A stretch of DNA of 41,535 bases, taken from Ruminococcaceae bacterium UBA6845 (GTDB taxonomy: Bacteria > Bacillota > Clostridia > Oscillospirales > Acutalibacteraceae). The notes under the pieces were generated by a model. That model saw nothing but the letters and a program-made list of their open reading frames with translations. It had not been told where the DNA came from and made no database searches. Shown here in pieces: positions 1 through 8,025 of the stretch. Where the stretch lies: positions 1 to 41,535 of the forward strand of contig DKDP01000009.1 in assembly GCA_002449395.1 (NCBI GenBank), given 5' to 3'. The translations under genes were made by a program, and so were the position numbers. Each line of letters starts with the position of its first letter. Position 1 is the first letter of the stretch.

Positions 1-1729
1 TCTCACGGATGGTCCAGTCGTCGTCGCAGACATAGTATTTCGTGGTGAACTGCCCGTTGGCGTCGGTGGTGTAGGTGTCCACAAGCTGGTCGCCCTTATA
101 GATGCCATAGACGGCACCGGCAAGGGTGGCATCGCCCTGCGGTAAACCCGTTTCGGCGTCGCTCTTGGTGACGGTGACACTCCACTTTTTCAGAATGTTC
201 GTAAAGCTCTTGTTCGTGACGGTGTTCCATTCCACCGCCGCCGACTGATTTGCGGGGACGACATAGCGAATCGCCGTATCGACTTCTTCCAGCGTGTAGC
301 CCGTGCCGATCAGCACATCGGAAAATACGGCTTTGCCCGTGCTGTCGGTCACGGCGTATTCATCCACCGCAAGCCCTGAAAGCGAAGCGCCGTAGAGGTG
401 GAATTTCACGCCCTCGTTCAAGCCGTCCTCGGAGGTCTTGGTCACGATGAGGGTGCCGCGCTTCAAGGTGTTATTGAAATTGACCGTTGCCACCTGACCG
501 CTGACGACGGTGACACGGCGCACTTCCTGCGGTTCATATTTGTCGTAGCTCTGCTCGGTAACGGTGTAAACGCCGGGGGTAAGGTTATCGATCTGAATGA
601 TACCGCCTGCTCCTGTCGTAACGGTCTTGTTCACACCGTTACCGGTGATCGTAAAGGAAATGCCCTCTACCTTGCCGTCCTCGCTGGCCTTGACGATCTT
701 GGCGCTGCCGTAACTGACCTTGATGTTCAGATAGCCCTTTACGGGGTCATTCACCGTCTGCGCATAGGTGACGGTATCTTGCAGCTTCCCGTTCGGGCCG
801 TACACGCCGTCCGTCCAAGTAATGACACCGCGCCGCTGCGAATTTCTCTTTTCGGCTGTAATGGTGACGGTATCACTCGGCGCATCGTCCGCTGTGATGG
901 TCAGCGTGTTTCCACTGACGGAGAAGCGGATGCCAGAAGCGTTTGACGAGAACACATAATCGGAGATCACGCCGTTTGTATCAGTCAGTGCGGCAGTGTA
1001 GGCTTCGCCGTTCCATTCAAGTTCAATATTCTGAGCTTTGCCCACAGATTTTGCAAGAAAGCTCGGCACCTTGGAATGGCGCTGAACGCTTGCCGCAATG
1101 GAATTGTAATAGCTCATGATCTGACTGTACAGCGGGTGGTTCGTGCTGATCTGCTCCACGATGGCACTTTTGCCGCCTGTGCCGACCTTGTTGAAATCGG
1201 CATCACGCTCACCAACGACCGTTTCCCAAATCAAAAGCTGCGTGGCGACAGCGTGAGCCAGCTTGTCGCCGCCCTCATTCTGTGAGCGCCAAGAGGTCGA
1301 GATCGTCCCCGTATAGCTGTACTGAAAGATACGGCCGATAAACAGCTTAATGTCATCGGGGGAAATGGTACTGTTGTAGGACGACGGGTATTCGTCCCAG
1401 AAATCCTCGCCCTTTTTCGTAAAGGTGTTGCCCGTCTGCTGCGGCACGCCGGGCTCGATGCAATAGCAGATGTTGCCCTCATACGACCCCATTGCACGGA
1501 TCGTCGTAAAACGGGATGTTGCCGTAGACCAGCCGTTCATAAAGCTCAGGCTGTTGTGTCCCCATTCGCCGCCGTAGTTGGCATCGCCGTCACGGGGATA
1601 GGAGATAAGATATACTTCATCGGTTTCTTCTGCGGCAAATGCGGTCGTTCCCATGCCAAACAGCGTGGTAACGCACATCAGCATCGCAAGAAACAGCGAT
1701 ACCGTTCGTTTGAATTTCTGCGTTTTCAT
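1..1729 (-). CDS. Thioester-domain/Cna_B repeat surface adhesin, C-terminus beyond window
   Basis: The frame is open from the start at 1729 to the left edge, giving the first 576 residues. The start is fixed by AAGGAGG directly upstream (about 1737-1745). A signal peptide occupies residues 1-33 (basic MKTQKFKR, hydrophobic core, AFA). A Gram-positive thioester domain follows: YCIEPG around Cys90 and ATQLLIW around Gln164 are the pair that form the internal Cys-Gln thioester, used in this family for covalent binding to host surfaces. At least three SpaA/Cna_B-type Ig folds follow, with candidate isopeptide Lys (IVKASEDG, IVTKTSEDG, VTKSDAETG) and Glu (YTVTEQ, YTLEEV). A sortase signal would lie outside the window. 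It is the last visible gene of the GC-rich minus-strand block with parA/parB, so it is probably cargo of a mobile element. Function as an adhesin is inferred from domains. Confidence 0.85.
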   Translation of the reverse strand, partial: MKTQKFKRTVSLFLAMLMCVTTLFGMGTTAFAAEETDEVYLISYPRDGDANYGGEWGHNSLSFMNGWSTATSRFTTIRAMGSYEGNICYCIEPGVPQQTGNTFTKKGEDFWDEYPSSYNSTISPDDIKLFIGRIFQYSYTGTISTSWRSQNEGGDKLAHAVATQLLIWETVVGERDADFNKVGTGGKSAIVEQISTNHPLYSQIMSYYNSIAASVQRHSKVPSFLAKSVGKAQNIELEWNGEAYTAALTDTNGVISDYVFSSNASGIRFSVSGNTLTITADDAPSDTVTITAEKRNSQRRGVITWTDGVYGPNGKLQDTVTYAQTVNDPVKGYLNIKVSYGSAKIVKASEDGKVEGISFTITGNGVNKTVTTGAGGIIQIDNLTPGVYTVTEQSYDKYEPQEVRRVTVVSGQVATVNFNNTLKRGTLIVTKTSEDGLNEGVKFHLYGASLSGLAVDEYAVTDSTGKAVFSDVLIGTGYTLEEVDTAIRYVVPANQSAAVEWNTVTNKSFTNILKKWSVTVTKSDAETGLPQGDATLAGAVYGIYKGDQLVDTYTTDANGQFTTKYYVCDDDWTIRE

Positions 1730-1749
1730 TGAGTGACCTCCTTAAAATG

Positions 1750-1778
1750 AAAAAACGCACCGTGTTTCTCGGTGCGTT
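1750..1778 (-). terminator. Intrinsic terminator after the lipoprotein gene
   Basis: A nine-base-pair stem (1754-1762 with 1770-1778) is followed on the minus strand by a T run. It sits between the lipoprotein stop and the ribosome-binding site of the adhesin, so it separates the genes or acts as a partial read-through point controlling the adhesin. Confidence 0.7.
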
Positions 1779-1798
1779 CCTCGGTAAATATTTGATCT

Positions 1799-2434
1799 TC
1801 AGGCATACCCGATATACAGGTCATACTTCCCGTCGGAGCGTACCTCCGCCCATATCCACACATCGGTTATATCCTCGTCACGGGCGTATCGGCTCAGCCT
1901 GCTTTGAATGTCCCGTTCCAGATAGGAACAGTGCGTACCGGCCGAAATAGGGTTGTCCCAACAATCCACTGCCGAGCTTTCCAGCCGTAGTCCTACGCTT
2001 TCGGCATAGGCTTTGGCATAATCGATCCAAGTCTGAATGTCAAACGCCGGTTCTGTGGGTTCTTCTTTGTCGGGCGGTTCAGGTTCCTGCGGTTGTGTTT
2101 CCGTAGGCTCTTCCGGTGGTTCGGGTTCGGATGCTTTCGGCGGGATAGTTTCCGTGGGGCTGCTGACGGTCGGCGGCATTTCCTCTTTGGCAGGGGTTGA
2201 AACCTCTGGCTTTGTTTCTACGGGGTCTGGTTCTGCCGTACTCTCTGCGGAAATCTCTGTACTTTCCAAAACAGAAACCGCTATGCTCTCCTGCGGCATA
2301 GTGCTTTGTTCAGGCTCGGCCGTAACCGTTTCCTGCGAAGATGGTGCAGGCACCTCGGAGCGATCCGCATTTGTACAGCCCGAAAGAGAAAGTGCCAGCA
2401 GAACTAAAACGGCGATGATCCTTGTGTTTTTCAT
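1799..2434 (-). CDS. Putative lipoprotein with Pro/Glu/Thr-rich linker
   Basis: 211 residues starting at MKNTRIIAVL; AAAGGAGG lies just upstream, so the longer upstream frame is not used. The N-terminus is a lipoprotein signal with lipobox LSGC (Cys20). Residues about 25-130 form a low-complexity linker rich in Pro, Glu, Thr and Ser, as in wall-spanning stalks. The C-terminal globular part of about 80 residues (FDIQTWIDYAKAYAESVGLR onward) has two cysteines and ends in YDLYIGYA. I do not recognise a family for it. It lies between parB and the adhesin gene in the mobile block, suggesting an exported accessory protein of a conjugative element. Exposure outside the membrane is inferred from the lipobox and linker. 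Confidence 0.75.
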   Translation of the reverse strand: MKNTRIIAVLVLLALSLSGCTNADRSEVPAPSSQETVTAEPEQSTMPQESIAVSVLESTEISAESTAEPDPVETKPEVSTPAKEEMPPTVSSPTETIPPKASEPEPPEEPTETQPQEPEPPDKEEPTEPAFDIQTWIDYAKAYAESVGLRLESSAVDCWDNPISAGTHCSYLERDIQSRLSRYARDEDITDVWIWAEVRSDGKYDLYIGYA

Positions 2435-2630
2435 ACTCGCAAACCTCCTTTGCCTTTTCATTGTACGGATCACTGCCGAAAACTGCAAAGCTGTGAGAAC
2501 TGCCGCCGCTGTACTATCTCTTTTTTCGGGAAGTACAGGTAGTTTCGAGGGGGTGAGGTGTGGAGAGGGGGAACACGCCGACACAGCCGTACACACATCG
2601 AAAATGGGTATGGCTACCCCTTGGTAGTGA

Positions 2631-3560
2631 CTATCGTTCCATATCCCGCTGGCGCTCCCGTCTGCGGTACAATTCCAATGCCTTGATGATGGTATCTTCA
2701 ATTTTCTGTGCGGGCGTCCCCGGAGCAAAATACTTGCTGATACGCTCTTTCGGCATTTTGAACTGCTCACGCTGGTTAGGCTTTTCCTCCTGCATAATAG
2801 AGAGGATGACTTCCTCCGTCAGCTTTCCTTCCCGGCTGAACTCTTTCATTTTGATAGCCTGCGCCAGCGACGGCGTGCAGTCCTCACACTCCATTGTGTC
2901 ATATAAGCTCTGCTGCTGTTCTTTGGAGAGGTAGGAAAGCTCCACGGCGGGACGGAAAGCAATCTTGCCGCTGTCTACCATGTCCAGAACCGACGGAATC
3001 AACTCGGTCAGGCGGATAAAGCGCTGAATTTGTCGTGCGCTGTCTGGCGAGTCCTTTGCTAATTGTTCGTCCGATCTTGACTTCGTGTCCACTGGGCGCG
3101 AAGTTAAATCCGACCTCTGACCCTGCCGTTTCATGGCTTCCAGCTTCATCTTATAGGCAAATGCTTTTTCGGACGGCAAGATCGTTTCTCGCTGCAAATT
3201 GCTGTCCACCATGATGATTGTCGCTTCATCATCGGTAAGATTACGGACGATACAGGGCATCCCGGTGATCCCCGCCAGCGTCGCCGCACATTTTCGCCTA
3301 TGACCGGCTACCATTTCATAGCCGCCGTCAGCCTTGGGGCGGACAAGAGCGGGTACCAGCACGCCATACAGCTTTACGCTGTCTACCAGCTCCGCCATAG
3401 CCTCGTCCTGCTTGACCTTGAACGGATGGTTGGGAAAGTCGGAGATGTCGGCGGGGTTCAGCGTAACGACCTTTTCAAGCTGCGCTTCCGCACGGCTCTC
3501 GTCGGTGGAGAACAGGTCATCGAGCGGGGTCATCCCTAAGTCTCTCGGTTTTGCGCTCAA
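2631..3560 (-). CDS. parB: ParB/Spo0J-like partition protein
   Basis: 309 residues. An N-terminal ParB/Sulfiredoxin-like nuclease fold includes the GHRRKCAA box (about residue 86-93) and an NLQRE motif, the CTP/arginine-patch signature of ParB proteins. The middle part resembles the ParB helix-turn-helix region (ARQIQRFIRLTELIPS, GKIAFRPAVELSYL). The C-terminus is charged (ALELYRRRERQRDMER). The gene overlaps the end of parA by 44 bases, so the pair is translationally coupled. In this context it most likely stabilises a mobile element rather than the chromosome, since chromosomal parAB normally sits near rsmG/mnmG at the origin. Which DNA site it binds is not visible. Confidence 0.88.
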   Translation of the reverse strand: MSAKPRDLGMTPLDDLFSTDESRAEAQLEKVVTLNPADISDFPNHPFKVKQDEAMAELVDSVKLYGVLVPALVRPKADGGYEMVAGHRRKCAATLAGITGMPCIVRNLTDDEATIIMVDSNLQRETILPSEKAFAYKMKLEAMKRQGQRSDLTSRPVDTKSRSDEQLAKDSPDSARQIQRFIRLTELIPSVLDMVDSGKIAFRPAVELSYLSKEQQQSLYDTMECEDCTPSLAQAIKMKEFSREGKLTEEVILSIMQEEKPNQREQFKMPKERISKYFAPGTPAQKIEDTIIKALELYRRRERQRDMER

Positions 3561-4341
3561 GCTCCAACACCTCCTTCGTCAGCGAGCGGTATGCGGCGGC
3601 GACCTTGCCGTTCTTGTCGTGGGCAAAAATGCTCTTGCCCCGGCCGCTGGTTTCTGCGGCTCGGACGGAAAATGGGATCTCCGTCCCGAACACACGGATC
3701 TTTTCGCCGTAGTGGGCGCGCAGAGATGCGATGATCTCCTTGGCTTCGTTGGTGCGGCTGTCCACCATTGTAAACAGGATGCCGTCAATTTTCAGCTTCG
3801 GGTTGATCTGCCGCTTGACCTTTGCGATGGACTGCATCAGCAGGTCAAGGCCTTTTGCCGAGAGAAACGACGGTTGGGACGGGATAATCACGCTGTCCGC
3901 TGCGGCCAGTGAGTTAATCGGCATCATACCAAGCGACGGCATACAGTCAATGAGAATATAGTCGTAATGGGGCTTGACCGCATTGATATATGTCCGCAGC
4001 ACGCTTTCCCGGCTCATGGCGTTGATCAGCCGGATCTCCATACCGGACAGCTCAATGTTCGCTGGAAGTAGGTCAACGCCCTCGCTGTGATGCAGAATAC
4101 CGCAGCCGTCCGGAATGGGGGTATCGTCGATCACACTCTGCATGATGTCTGCCAGCGTAACGGGCAGTTCATCCGGCTTCGGATAGCCGAGGGAGAGGGT
4201 CAACGAGCCTTGTGCGTCTGCGTCAATGAGCAGCACCCGCTTGTTCTGCTGGACAAGCCCGATGCCGAGGTTGGCGGTGGTCGTGGTCTTGCCCACGCCG
4301 CCCTTTTGGTTCGTCACCGCAATCACTTTGCAATTCGCCAT
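3517..4341 (-). CDS. parA: ParA/Soj-like partition ATPase
   Basis: 274 residues. The deviant Walker A motif KGGVGKTTTTANLG is near residue 13, Walker A' is LLIDADAQGS, and Walker B is DYILIDCMPSLG, all typical of ParA/MinD ATPases. The start follows a good ribosome-binding site (AAAGGAGG, near 4350). It lacks the long N-terminal DNA-binding extension of plasmid type Ia ParA, so it is of the Soj-like type. It forms an operon with parB through a 44-base overlap. The role is ATP-driven DNA segregation or maintenance; on a mobile element this would stabilise a circular intermediate. The family assignment is secure and the mobile-element context is inferred. Confidence 0.93.
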   Translation of the reverse strand: MANCKVIAVTNQKGGVGKTTTTANLGIGLVQQNKRVLLIDADAQGSLTLSLGYPKPDELPVTLADIMQSVIDDTPIPDGCGILHHSEGVDLLPANIELSGMEIRLINAMSRESVLRTYINAVKPHYDYILIDCMPSLGMMPINSLAAADSVIIPSQPSFLSAKGLDLLMQSIAKVKRQINPKLKIDGILFTMVDSRTNEAKEIIASLRAHYGEKIRVFGTEIPFSVRAAETSGRGKSIFAHDKNGKVAAAYRSLTKEVLELERKTERLRDDPAR

Positions 4342-4408
4342 ATGGGTTTCCTCCTTTGCATAAATTTAGCCGCCTGCGGCGAAGCAGACGGCTATGTACG
4401 GGTATGGA

Positions 4409-4438
4409 AAAAGCCATCTGCATTTCTGCAAATGGCTT
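4409..4438 (-). terminator. Hairpin terminator between the small DNA-binding gene and parA
   Basis: Stem 4411-4417 with 4432-4438, extended by an inner four-base-pair helix around loop TTTC, followed by a T run on the minus strand. Directly beyond it, 4368-4393 holds a second imperfect GC-rich hairpin. Confidence 0.65.
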
Positions 4439-4443
4439 AAAAA

Positions 4444-4686
4444 TCAAACCCTCGCTTTGAGTGTCTTACTGTATTCCGCATAATCCTTGCTCAGCACATA
4501 ATCGATCACGCAGGCTTTGGGTATAAGGTATGTACATCTGATATAAAAGTGTTTGACCTTATTTGCCCGCATTATTTTTCGGGCTGTGCTGTCACCGATA
4601 CCGCCCAGCATGGCTTGAAATTCAGGCAGAGTGACAACATCGGGATAGGCAGCAAAAAGTTTTTCATAGTGTGCGCGCGTTCTCAT
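4444..4686 (-). CDS. Small helix-turn-helix/excisionase-like protein
   Basis: 80 residues, start MRTRAHYEKLF at 4686. The segment VTLPEFQAMLGGIGDSTARKIMRANKVKHFYI has the length and layout of a winged-helix/MerR-like excisionase domain (a helix, a turn with GIGDSTA, a recognition helix, then a short strand), followed by ACVIDYVLSKDYAEY as the usual final helix. Proteins of this size and pattern are common just upstream of parA in Clostridia conjugative elements. The likely role is DNA binding, either excision or regulation of the element. It is separated from parA by a terminator-like hairpin. The exact family is not certain from reading alone. Confidence 0.65.
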   Translation of the reverse strand: MRTRAHYEKLFAAYPDVVTLPEFQAMLGGIGDSTARKIMRANKVKHFYIRCTYLIPKACVIDYVLSKDYAEYSKTLKARV

Positions 4687-4713
4687 AGCGATACCTCTTT
4701 TTCGGAAAGTGTG

Positions 4714-4742
4714 TTGTCAATGGCAGAGAAATACGCTATAAT
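4714..4742 (+). promoter_or_regulatory. Sigma-A-like promoter at the edge of the GC-rich block
   Basis: TTGTCA (4714-4719), a 17-base spacer, and TATAAT (4737-4742). The direction is rightward, although every gene on both sides is on the minus strand. Confidence 0.65.
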
Positions 4743-4747
4743 GTGTT

Positions 4748-4822
4748 TGTGATTGATGAATCTACTGCGTGTGCTGTTGCGCTCCGTTTGTGGTCACATC
4801 ACTTGCGACAGCCCCGTTTTTT
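4748..4822 (+). ncRNA. Candidate short RNA ending in an intrinsic terminator
   Basis: A transcript from the 4714-4742 promoter would begin near 4748 and end at a hairpin: GCTGTTGC (4773-4780) pairs with GCGACAGC (4805-4812), followed by CCCG and a T6 run to 4822. The result is about 75 bases with no convincing ORF. The end overlaps the stop codon of the convergent oxidoreductase gene. It could also be a remnant leader of a gene lost at the element junction. Confidence 0.4.
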
Positions 4823-7643
4823 ATTTATCTTCCTTTTTCTTTTTTACAATCTTGACGGCACGCTTGGCGGTGTAGGGGAGGATGTACTTAAATTTATCCT
4901 CGGCAACGACCATTTTGCTTGCCTCGGGATGATCCCTGTGAAGAGTGATTGCGTCAAACTTACACTTCGTTGTGCAGATTCCGCAGCCGATACAGCGATT
5001 CTGATCGACAATCGTTGCGCCGCAGCCGAGACATCTCGAAGTCTCTTTCTTGACCTGATCCTCGGTGAGGGTTGCGTGGGCGTCACGGAAAGAGTGCGGG
5101 TCAACATCGTCTCTCATTCCTGCTTCCTGACGTCCTGCGGTGTCGTAGCTGTCAAATCTGAGGTCGTTTTTATCGAGCTCGATGAACTCACGTCTGTTTC
5201 TGCCGATCGTCATATGACCGTGCTGAACATATCTGTGAAGTGATTCAGCCGCCTCGTGACCTGCGGCAATTGCATCAATGGCAAATTTCGGGCCTGTGTA
5301 AACGTCTCCGCCGACGAAGATATCTTCCTCTGCGGTCTGGTAGGTGAGCTTATCCGCAACGGGATAATTGCCGTGCCAAAATTCAACCTTTGTTCCGTCG
5401 AGCAGGCTGCCCCATTCGATAGCCTGACCGATAGCAAAGATAACCTTTGATGCGGGGATTGTTATCGTTTCGTCCTCATCGTAAACAGGGGAGAACTTCT
5501 TGTTTTCATCGTATACACGTGTGCACTTCTTGAAAACAACCGCTTTGACCTTGCTGTTTTCGGCAATAACCTCTTTCGGTCCCCAGCCGCAGTTAACGGT
5601 AACTCCGTCCTCCTCGGCCTCTCTGACCTCTTCGTCGGAGGCAGGCATAATATCACGGCTTTCAAGGCAGAGCATAGTGACTTTCTTTGCTCCGCTTCGT
5701 GCGCTGACACGTGCGGCATCTATTGCAACGTTTCCGCCGCCGACAACGACCGTTTCATCCTCAAAATGACATTCGCCCGTCGTTGCTTTCTTGAGGAACT
5801 CGACAGCGGTCTGAGTACCCTCGGCGTGGTCGTTAGGGATGTTCGGATATCTTCCGCCCTGACAGCCGACCGCAACATAAAACGCCTTGTAGCCGTCATT
5901 GCGAAGCTCGGGGATTGTTACATCCTTGCCGACCTCAACACCTGTGCGGATTTCAACGCCCATTTCTTTCATAATCTCAATTTCGGCGTCGATAACGTCT
6001 TTCTCGAGCTTATATGAGGGGATTCCATAGGTCAACATTCCGCCCGGTTTCTCGTTTTTCTCGAAAACTGTCGGATAATAGCCCATCTGAGCGAGATAGA
6101 ATGCGCACGAAAGACCTGCCGGACCGCCGCCGATGATTGCGACCTTTTCTTTCCAGCGGCCTCTGTTGGAGGCGACAACGATCTCGGGAACGTATCTGTG
6201 CTCATCCTCAAGATCCTTTGCGGCAATGAACTTCTTTACTGCGTCGATTGAAACCGCACGGTCGATCATTCCACGGGTGCAGGCGTCCTCACAGCGCTTG
6301 TTGCAGATTCTGCCGCAGACCGCCGGGAACGGATTTTCTTTCTTAATGAGGGCAAGTGCGTCCTTGTAGCGACCCTGCGATGCCATTTTAAGATATCCCT
6401 GAACGGCAATGTGTGCAGGGCAGGCTGTTTTACACGGTGAGGTTCCCGTATCGTGACAATTGATTCTGTTCTTGTCACGGTAATCCTCATCCCACTTATC
6501 CTCACCCCATTTTGTTGCATCGGGGAGCTCCTGCTTGGGATAGGTTACCTCACTGCCGTCCTTTTTGCACAGCTTCTGACCGAGCTTCAATGCGCCGGCA
6601 GGGCAATACTCAACGCACTGTCCGCAGGCAACGCAGTCAGCCTTGTTGACGTGCGCTCTGTAAGCCGATGCGGAAAGATTCGGAGTGTTGAAAAGCTGAG
6701 ATGTTCTCAGTGCATTACATATTTTTACGTTACAGTTGCATATCGCAAAGATTTTGTTCTCGCCGTCGATATTTGTGACCTGATGAACAAATCCGTTGTC
6801 TTCGGCACGCTTGAGGATTTCCATAGCCTCGTCATATGTGATATCACGGCCTCTGCCTGTCTCACGGCAGTAATCCGCCATATCTCCGACGCCGATGCAC
6901 CATCCGTCATAGTCGTCCGCACAGCCCTCGTCGAGCTTCTTTCTTCCGTAGCGGCATGAGCAGATTGATGCGCCGAGATGACCCTCGTATTTCTTCAGCC
7001 AGTAGGAGATGTGCTCGATATCGGCGGTTGTATTCTCCATCGAAATTGCCTGCTCAACGGGAATAACGTGCATACCGATGCCTGCGCCTCCCGGAGGAAC
7101 CATCTGGGTGATTCCGGCAAGGGGAAGAAATGTCATTCTCTCAAAGAACATCGCAAGCTCCGGGTGCTTGTCCATCAGCCTGGTGTTCATATTTGTGTAT
7201 TCGGCTGAGCCGGGAACGAAGAGGGGAATCCAGTAATGACGATCCTCCTTGTTGTAGGTCGTTCCGGGGATCGGTCCGTCCTTGGTATATTTGTCGCCGT
7301 AGTCATATTCCATCATTCCGAGAACGGAGAGCTTGTCCATAACTGAGTCGGCGGTTTTCTGATCCATTCCGTGCTTTGCACACATCGAAAGCATATCGGC
7401 ATACGGATATTTCTTCCTGACCTTCATTTCAAGCAGGAGATCAAGTGAGTTTTCCCTCTCGGTTTCGGTCATTTCATCCTCGAAGATGCACGCAAATCCC
7501 CAGTATTCGGGATCCTCAACCTTAATTCCCTTGAGCTTGCCGTCAAATCTGTCGGTAACTCTTCTGACAAATTTGAGGAGCTTGGGATTCGGGTTTTTAT
7601 CGTGCATATGCTCGGGTATGTATTTTTTGCTCATCTCAGGCAT
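4821..7643 (-). CDS. Multi-domain iron-sulfur flavoprotein, GltD/NfnB-like oxidoreductase
   Basis: 940 residues from the ATG of MPEMSKKY; AAAGGA stands 9 bases upstream, whereas the longer frame needs a TTG start inside hypA. Domain order: an N-terminal region to about residue 320 with cysteine motifs ICSCRYG and ICNCNVKICNALR; a 4Fe-4S site CVACGQCVEYCP; a GltD-type N-terminal Fe-S segment (PCKTACP, VCGRICNKRCEDAC); an FAD Rossmann motif IIGGGPAGLS; an NAD(P) Rossmann motif VVGGGNVAIDAARV; and a C-terminal pair of Fe-S motifs (CLGCGAT, CIGCGICTTKC). This architecture passes electrons between NAD(P)H and ferredoxin-like clusters, as in the glutamate synthase small subunit and NfnB. No glutamate synthase large subunit is nearby. 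It lies directly downstream of hypB-hypA, so a link with a nickel enzyme or hydrogenase is inferred. The physiological substrate is unknown. Confidence 0.85.
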   Translation of the reverse strand: MPEMSKKYIPEHMHDKNPNPKLLKFVRRVTDRFDGKLKGIKVEDPEYWGFACIFEDEMTETERENSLDLLLEMKVRKKYPYADMLSMCAKHGMDQKTADSVMDKLSVLGMMEYDYGDKYTKDGPIPGTTYNKEDRHYWIPLFVPGSAEYTNMNTRLMDKHPELAMFFERMTFLPLAGITQMVPPGGAGIGMHVIPVEQAISMENTTADIEHISYWLKKYEGHLGASICSCRYGRKKLDEGCADDYDGWCIGVGDMADYCRETGRGRDITYDEAMEILKRAEDNGFVHQVTNIDGENKIFAICNCNVKICNALRTSQLFNTPNLSASAYRAHVNKADCVACGQCVEYCPAGALKLGQKLCKKDGSEVTYPKQELPDATKWGEDKWDEDYRDKNRINCHDTGTSPCKTACPAHIAVQGYLKMASQGRYKDALALIKKENPFPAVCGRICNKRCEDACTRGMIDRAVSIDAVKKFIAAKDLEDEHRYVPEIVVASNRGRWKEKVAIIGGGPAGLSCAFYLAQMGYYPTVFEKNEKPGGMLTYGIPSYKLEKDVIDAEIEIMKEMGVEIRTGVEVGKDVTIPELRNDGYKAFYVAVGCQGGRYPNIPNDHAEGTQTAVEFLKKATTGECHFEDETVVVGGGNVAIDAARVSARSGAKKVTMLCLESRDIMPASDEEVREAEEDGVTVNCGWGPKEVIAENSKVKAVVFKKCTRVYDENKKFSPVYDEDETITIPASKVIFAIGQAIEWGSLLDGTKVEFWHGNYPVADKLTYQTAEEDIFVGGDVYTGPKFAIDAIAAGHEAAESLHRYVQHGHMTIGRNRREFIELDKNDLRFDSYDTAGRQEAGMRDDVDPHSFRDAHATLTEDQVKKETSRCLGCGATIVDQNRCIGCGICTTKCKFDAITLHRDHPEASKMVVAEDKFKYILPYTAKRAVKIVKKKKEDK

Positions 7644-7665
7644 TCTGACACATCCTTTCTCTTTG

Positions 7666-8010
7666 CTAATCAACTTCAATTTCTTTGATATTTACCTCGT
7701 TTCCTGTTATGAGGTAAGTCCGTTCACTGCCGCAGTAGGGACAGATTTTTCCGTGTTCAACGGTGCCGTAATTTTGTTCGCAGTCCTGACAGAATGTGAC
7801 GGCGTGAATCCTCTCGACTGCAAGCTCACAGTCCGTCAGCATATCGTCTCTTTTGCAGTTCCAGTTCCACACGTCGATAAGATATTCGGGAATAACGGTT
7901 GAGACCTCGCCGATTTCAAGCACAACCTTGCGGATATGCTCGGCTTCATTCTCAACGGCGATTTTCTTGACGCTGTCGGCAATGTGGAAAACAACCCCTA
8001 ATTCGTGCAT
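7666..8010 (-). CDS. hypA: HypA-like nickel metallochaperone
   Basis: 114 residues starting MHELGVV; the MHE start provides the His2 nickel ligand of HypA. The zinc ribbon is visible as CQDCEQNYG and CPYCGSE (two Cys-x2-Cys pairs, residues about 75-96). Length equals that of the family (113-118). GGGAGG lies upstream at about 8015-8022. It follows hypB by 15 bases and precedes the oxidoreductase, forming one operon. HypA normally delivers nickel with HypB to [NiFe] hydrogenase or urease. No hypCDEF or hydrogenase subunits are in the window, so the client is unknown. Confidence 0.9.
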   Translation of the reverse strand: MHELGVVFHIADSVKKIAVENEAEHIRKVVLEIGEVSTVIPEYLIDVWNWNCKRDDMLTDCELAVERIHAVTFCQDCEQNYGTVEHGKICPYCGSERTYLITGNEVNIKEIEVD

Positions 8011-8025
8011 TGCAGAGCCTCCCGA

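Noticed and set aside
398..946. Plus-strand ORF of 182 codons at the left edge
   Set aside because: Opposite strand to a clear Cna_B adhesin frame; no ribosome-binding site or family resemblance.
2037..2627. Ser/Gly-rich plus-strand ORF of 196 codons
   Set aside because: Reverse complement of the Pro/Glu/Thr-rich linker of the lipoprotein; low complexity explains the open frame.
2435..2770. N-terminal extension of the lipoprotein frame
   Set aside because: The extra 112 residues overlap parB, lack a good ribosome-binding site and would bury the lipobox signal.
4690..4820. tRNA gene as integration site of the mobile block
   Set aside because: No cloverleaf or TTCRA-type arm could be found; the hairpin here is a terminator.
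7644..7679. Upstream TTG start of the Fe-S flavoprotein
   Set aside because: It lies inside hypA; the ATG at 7643 has a well-placed AAAGGA.
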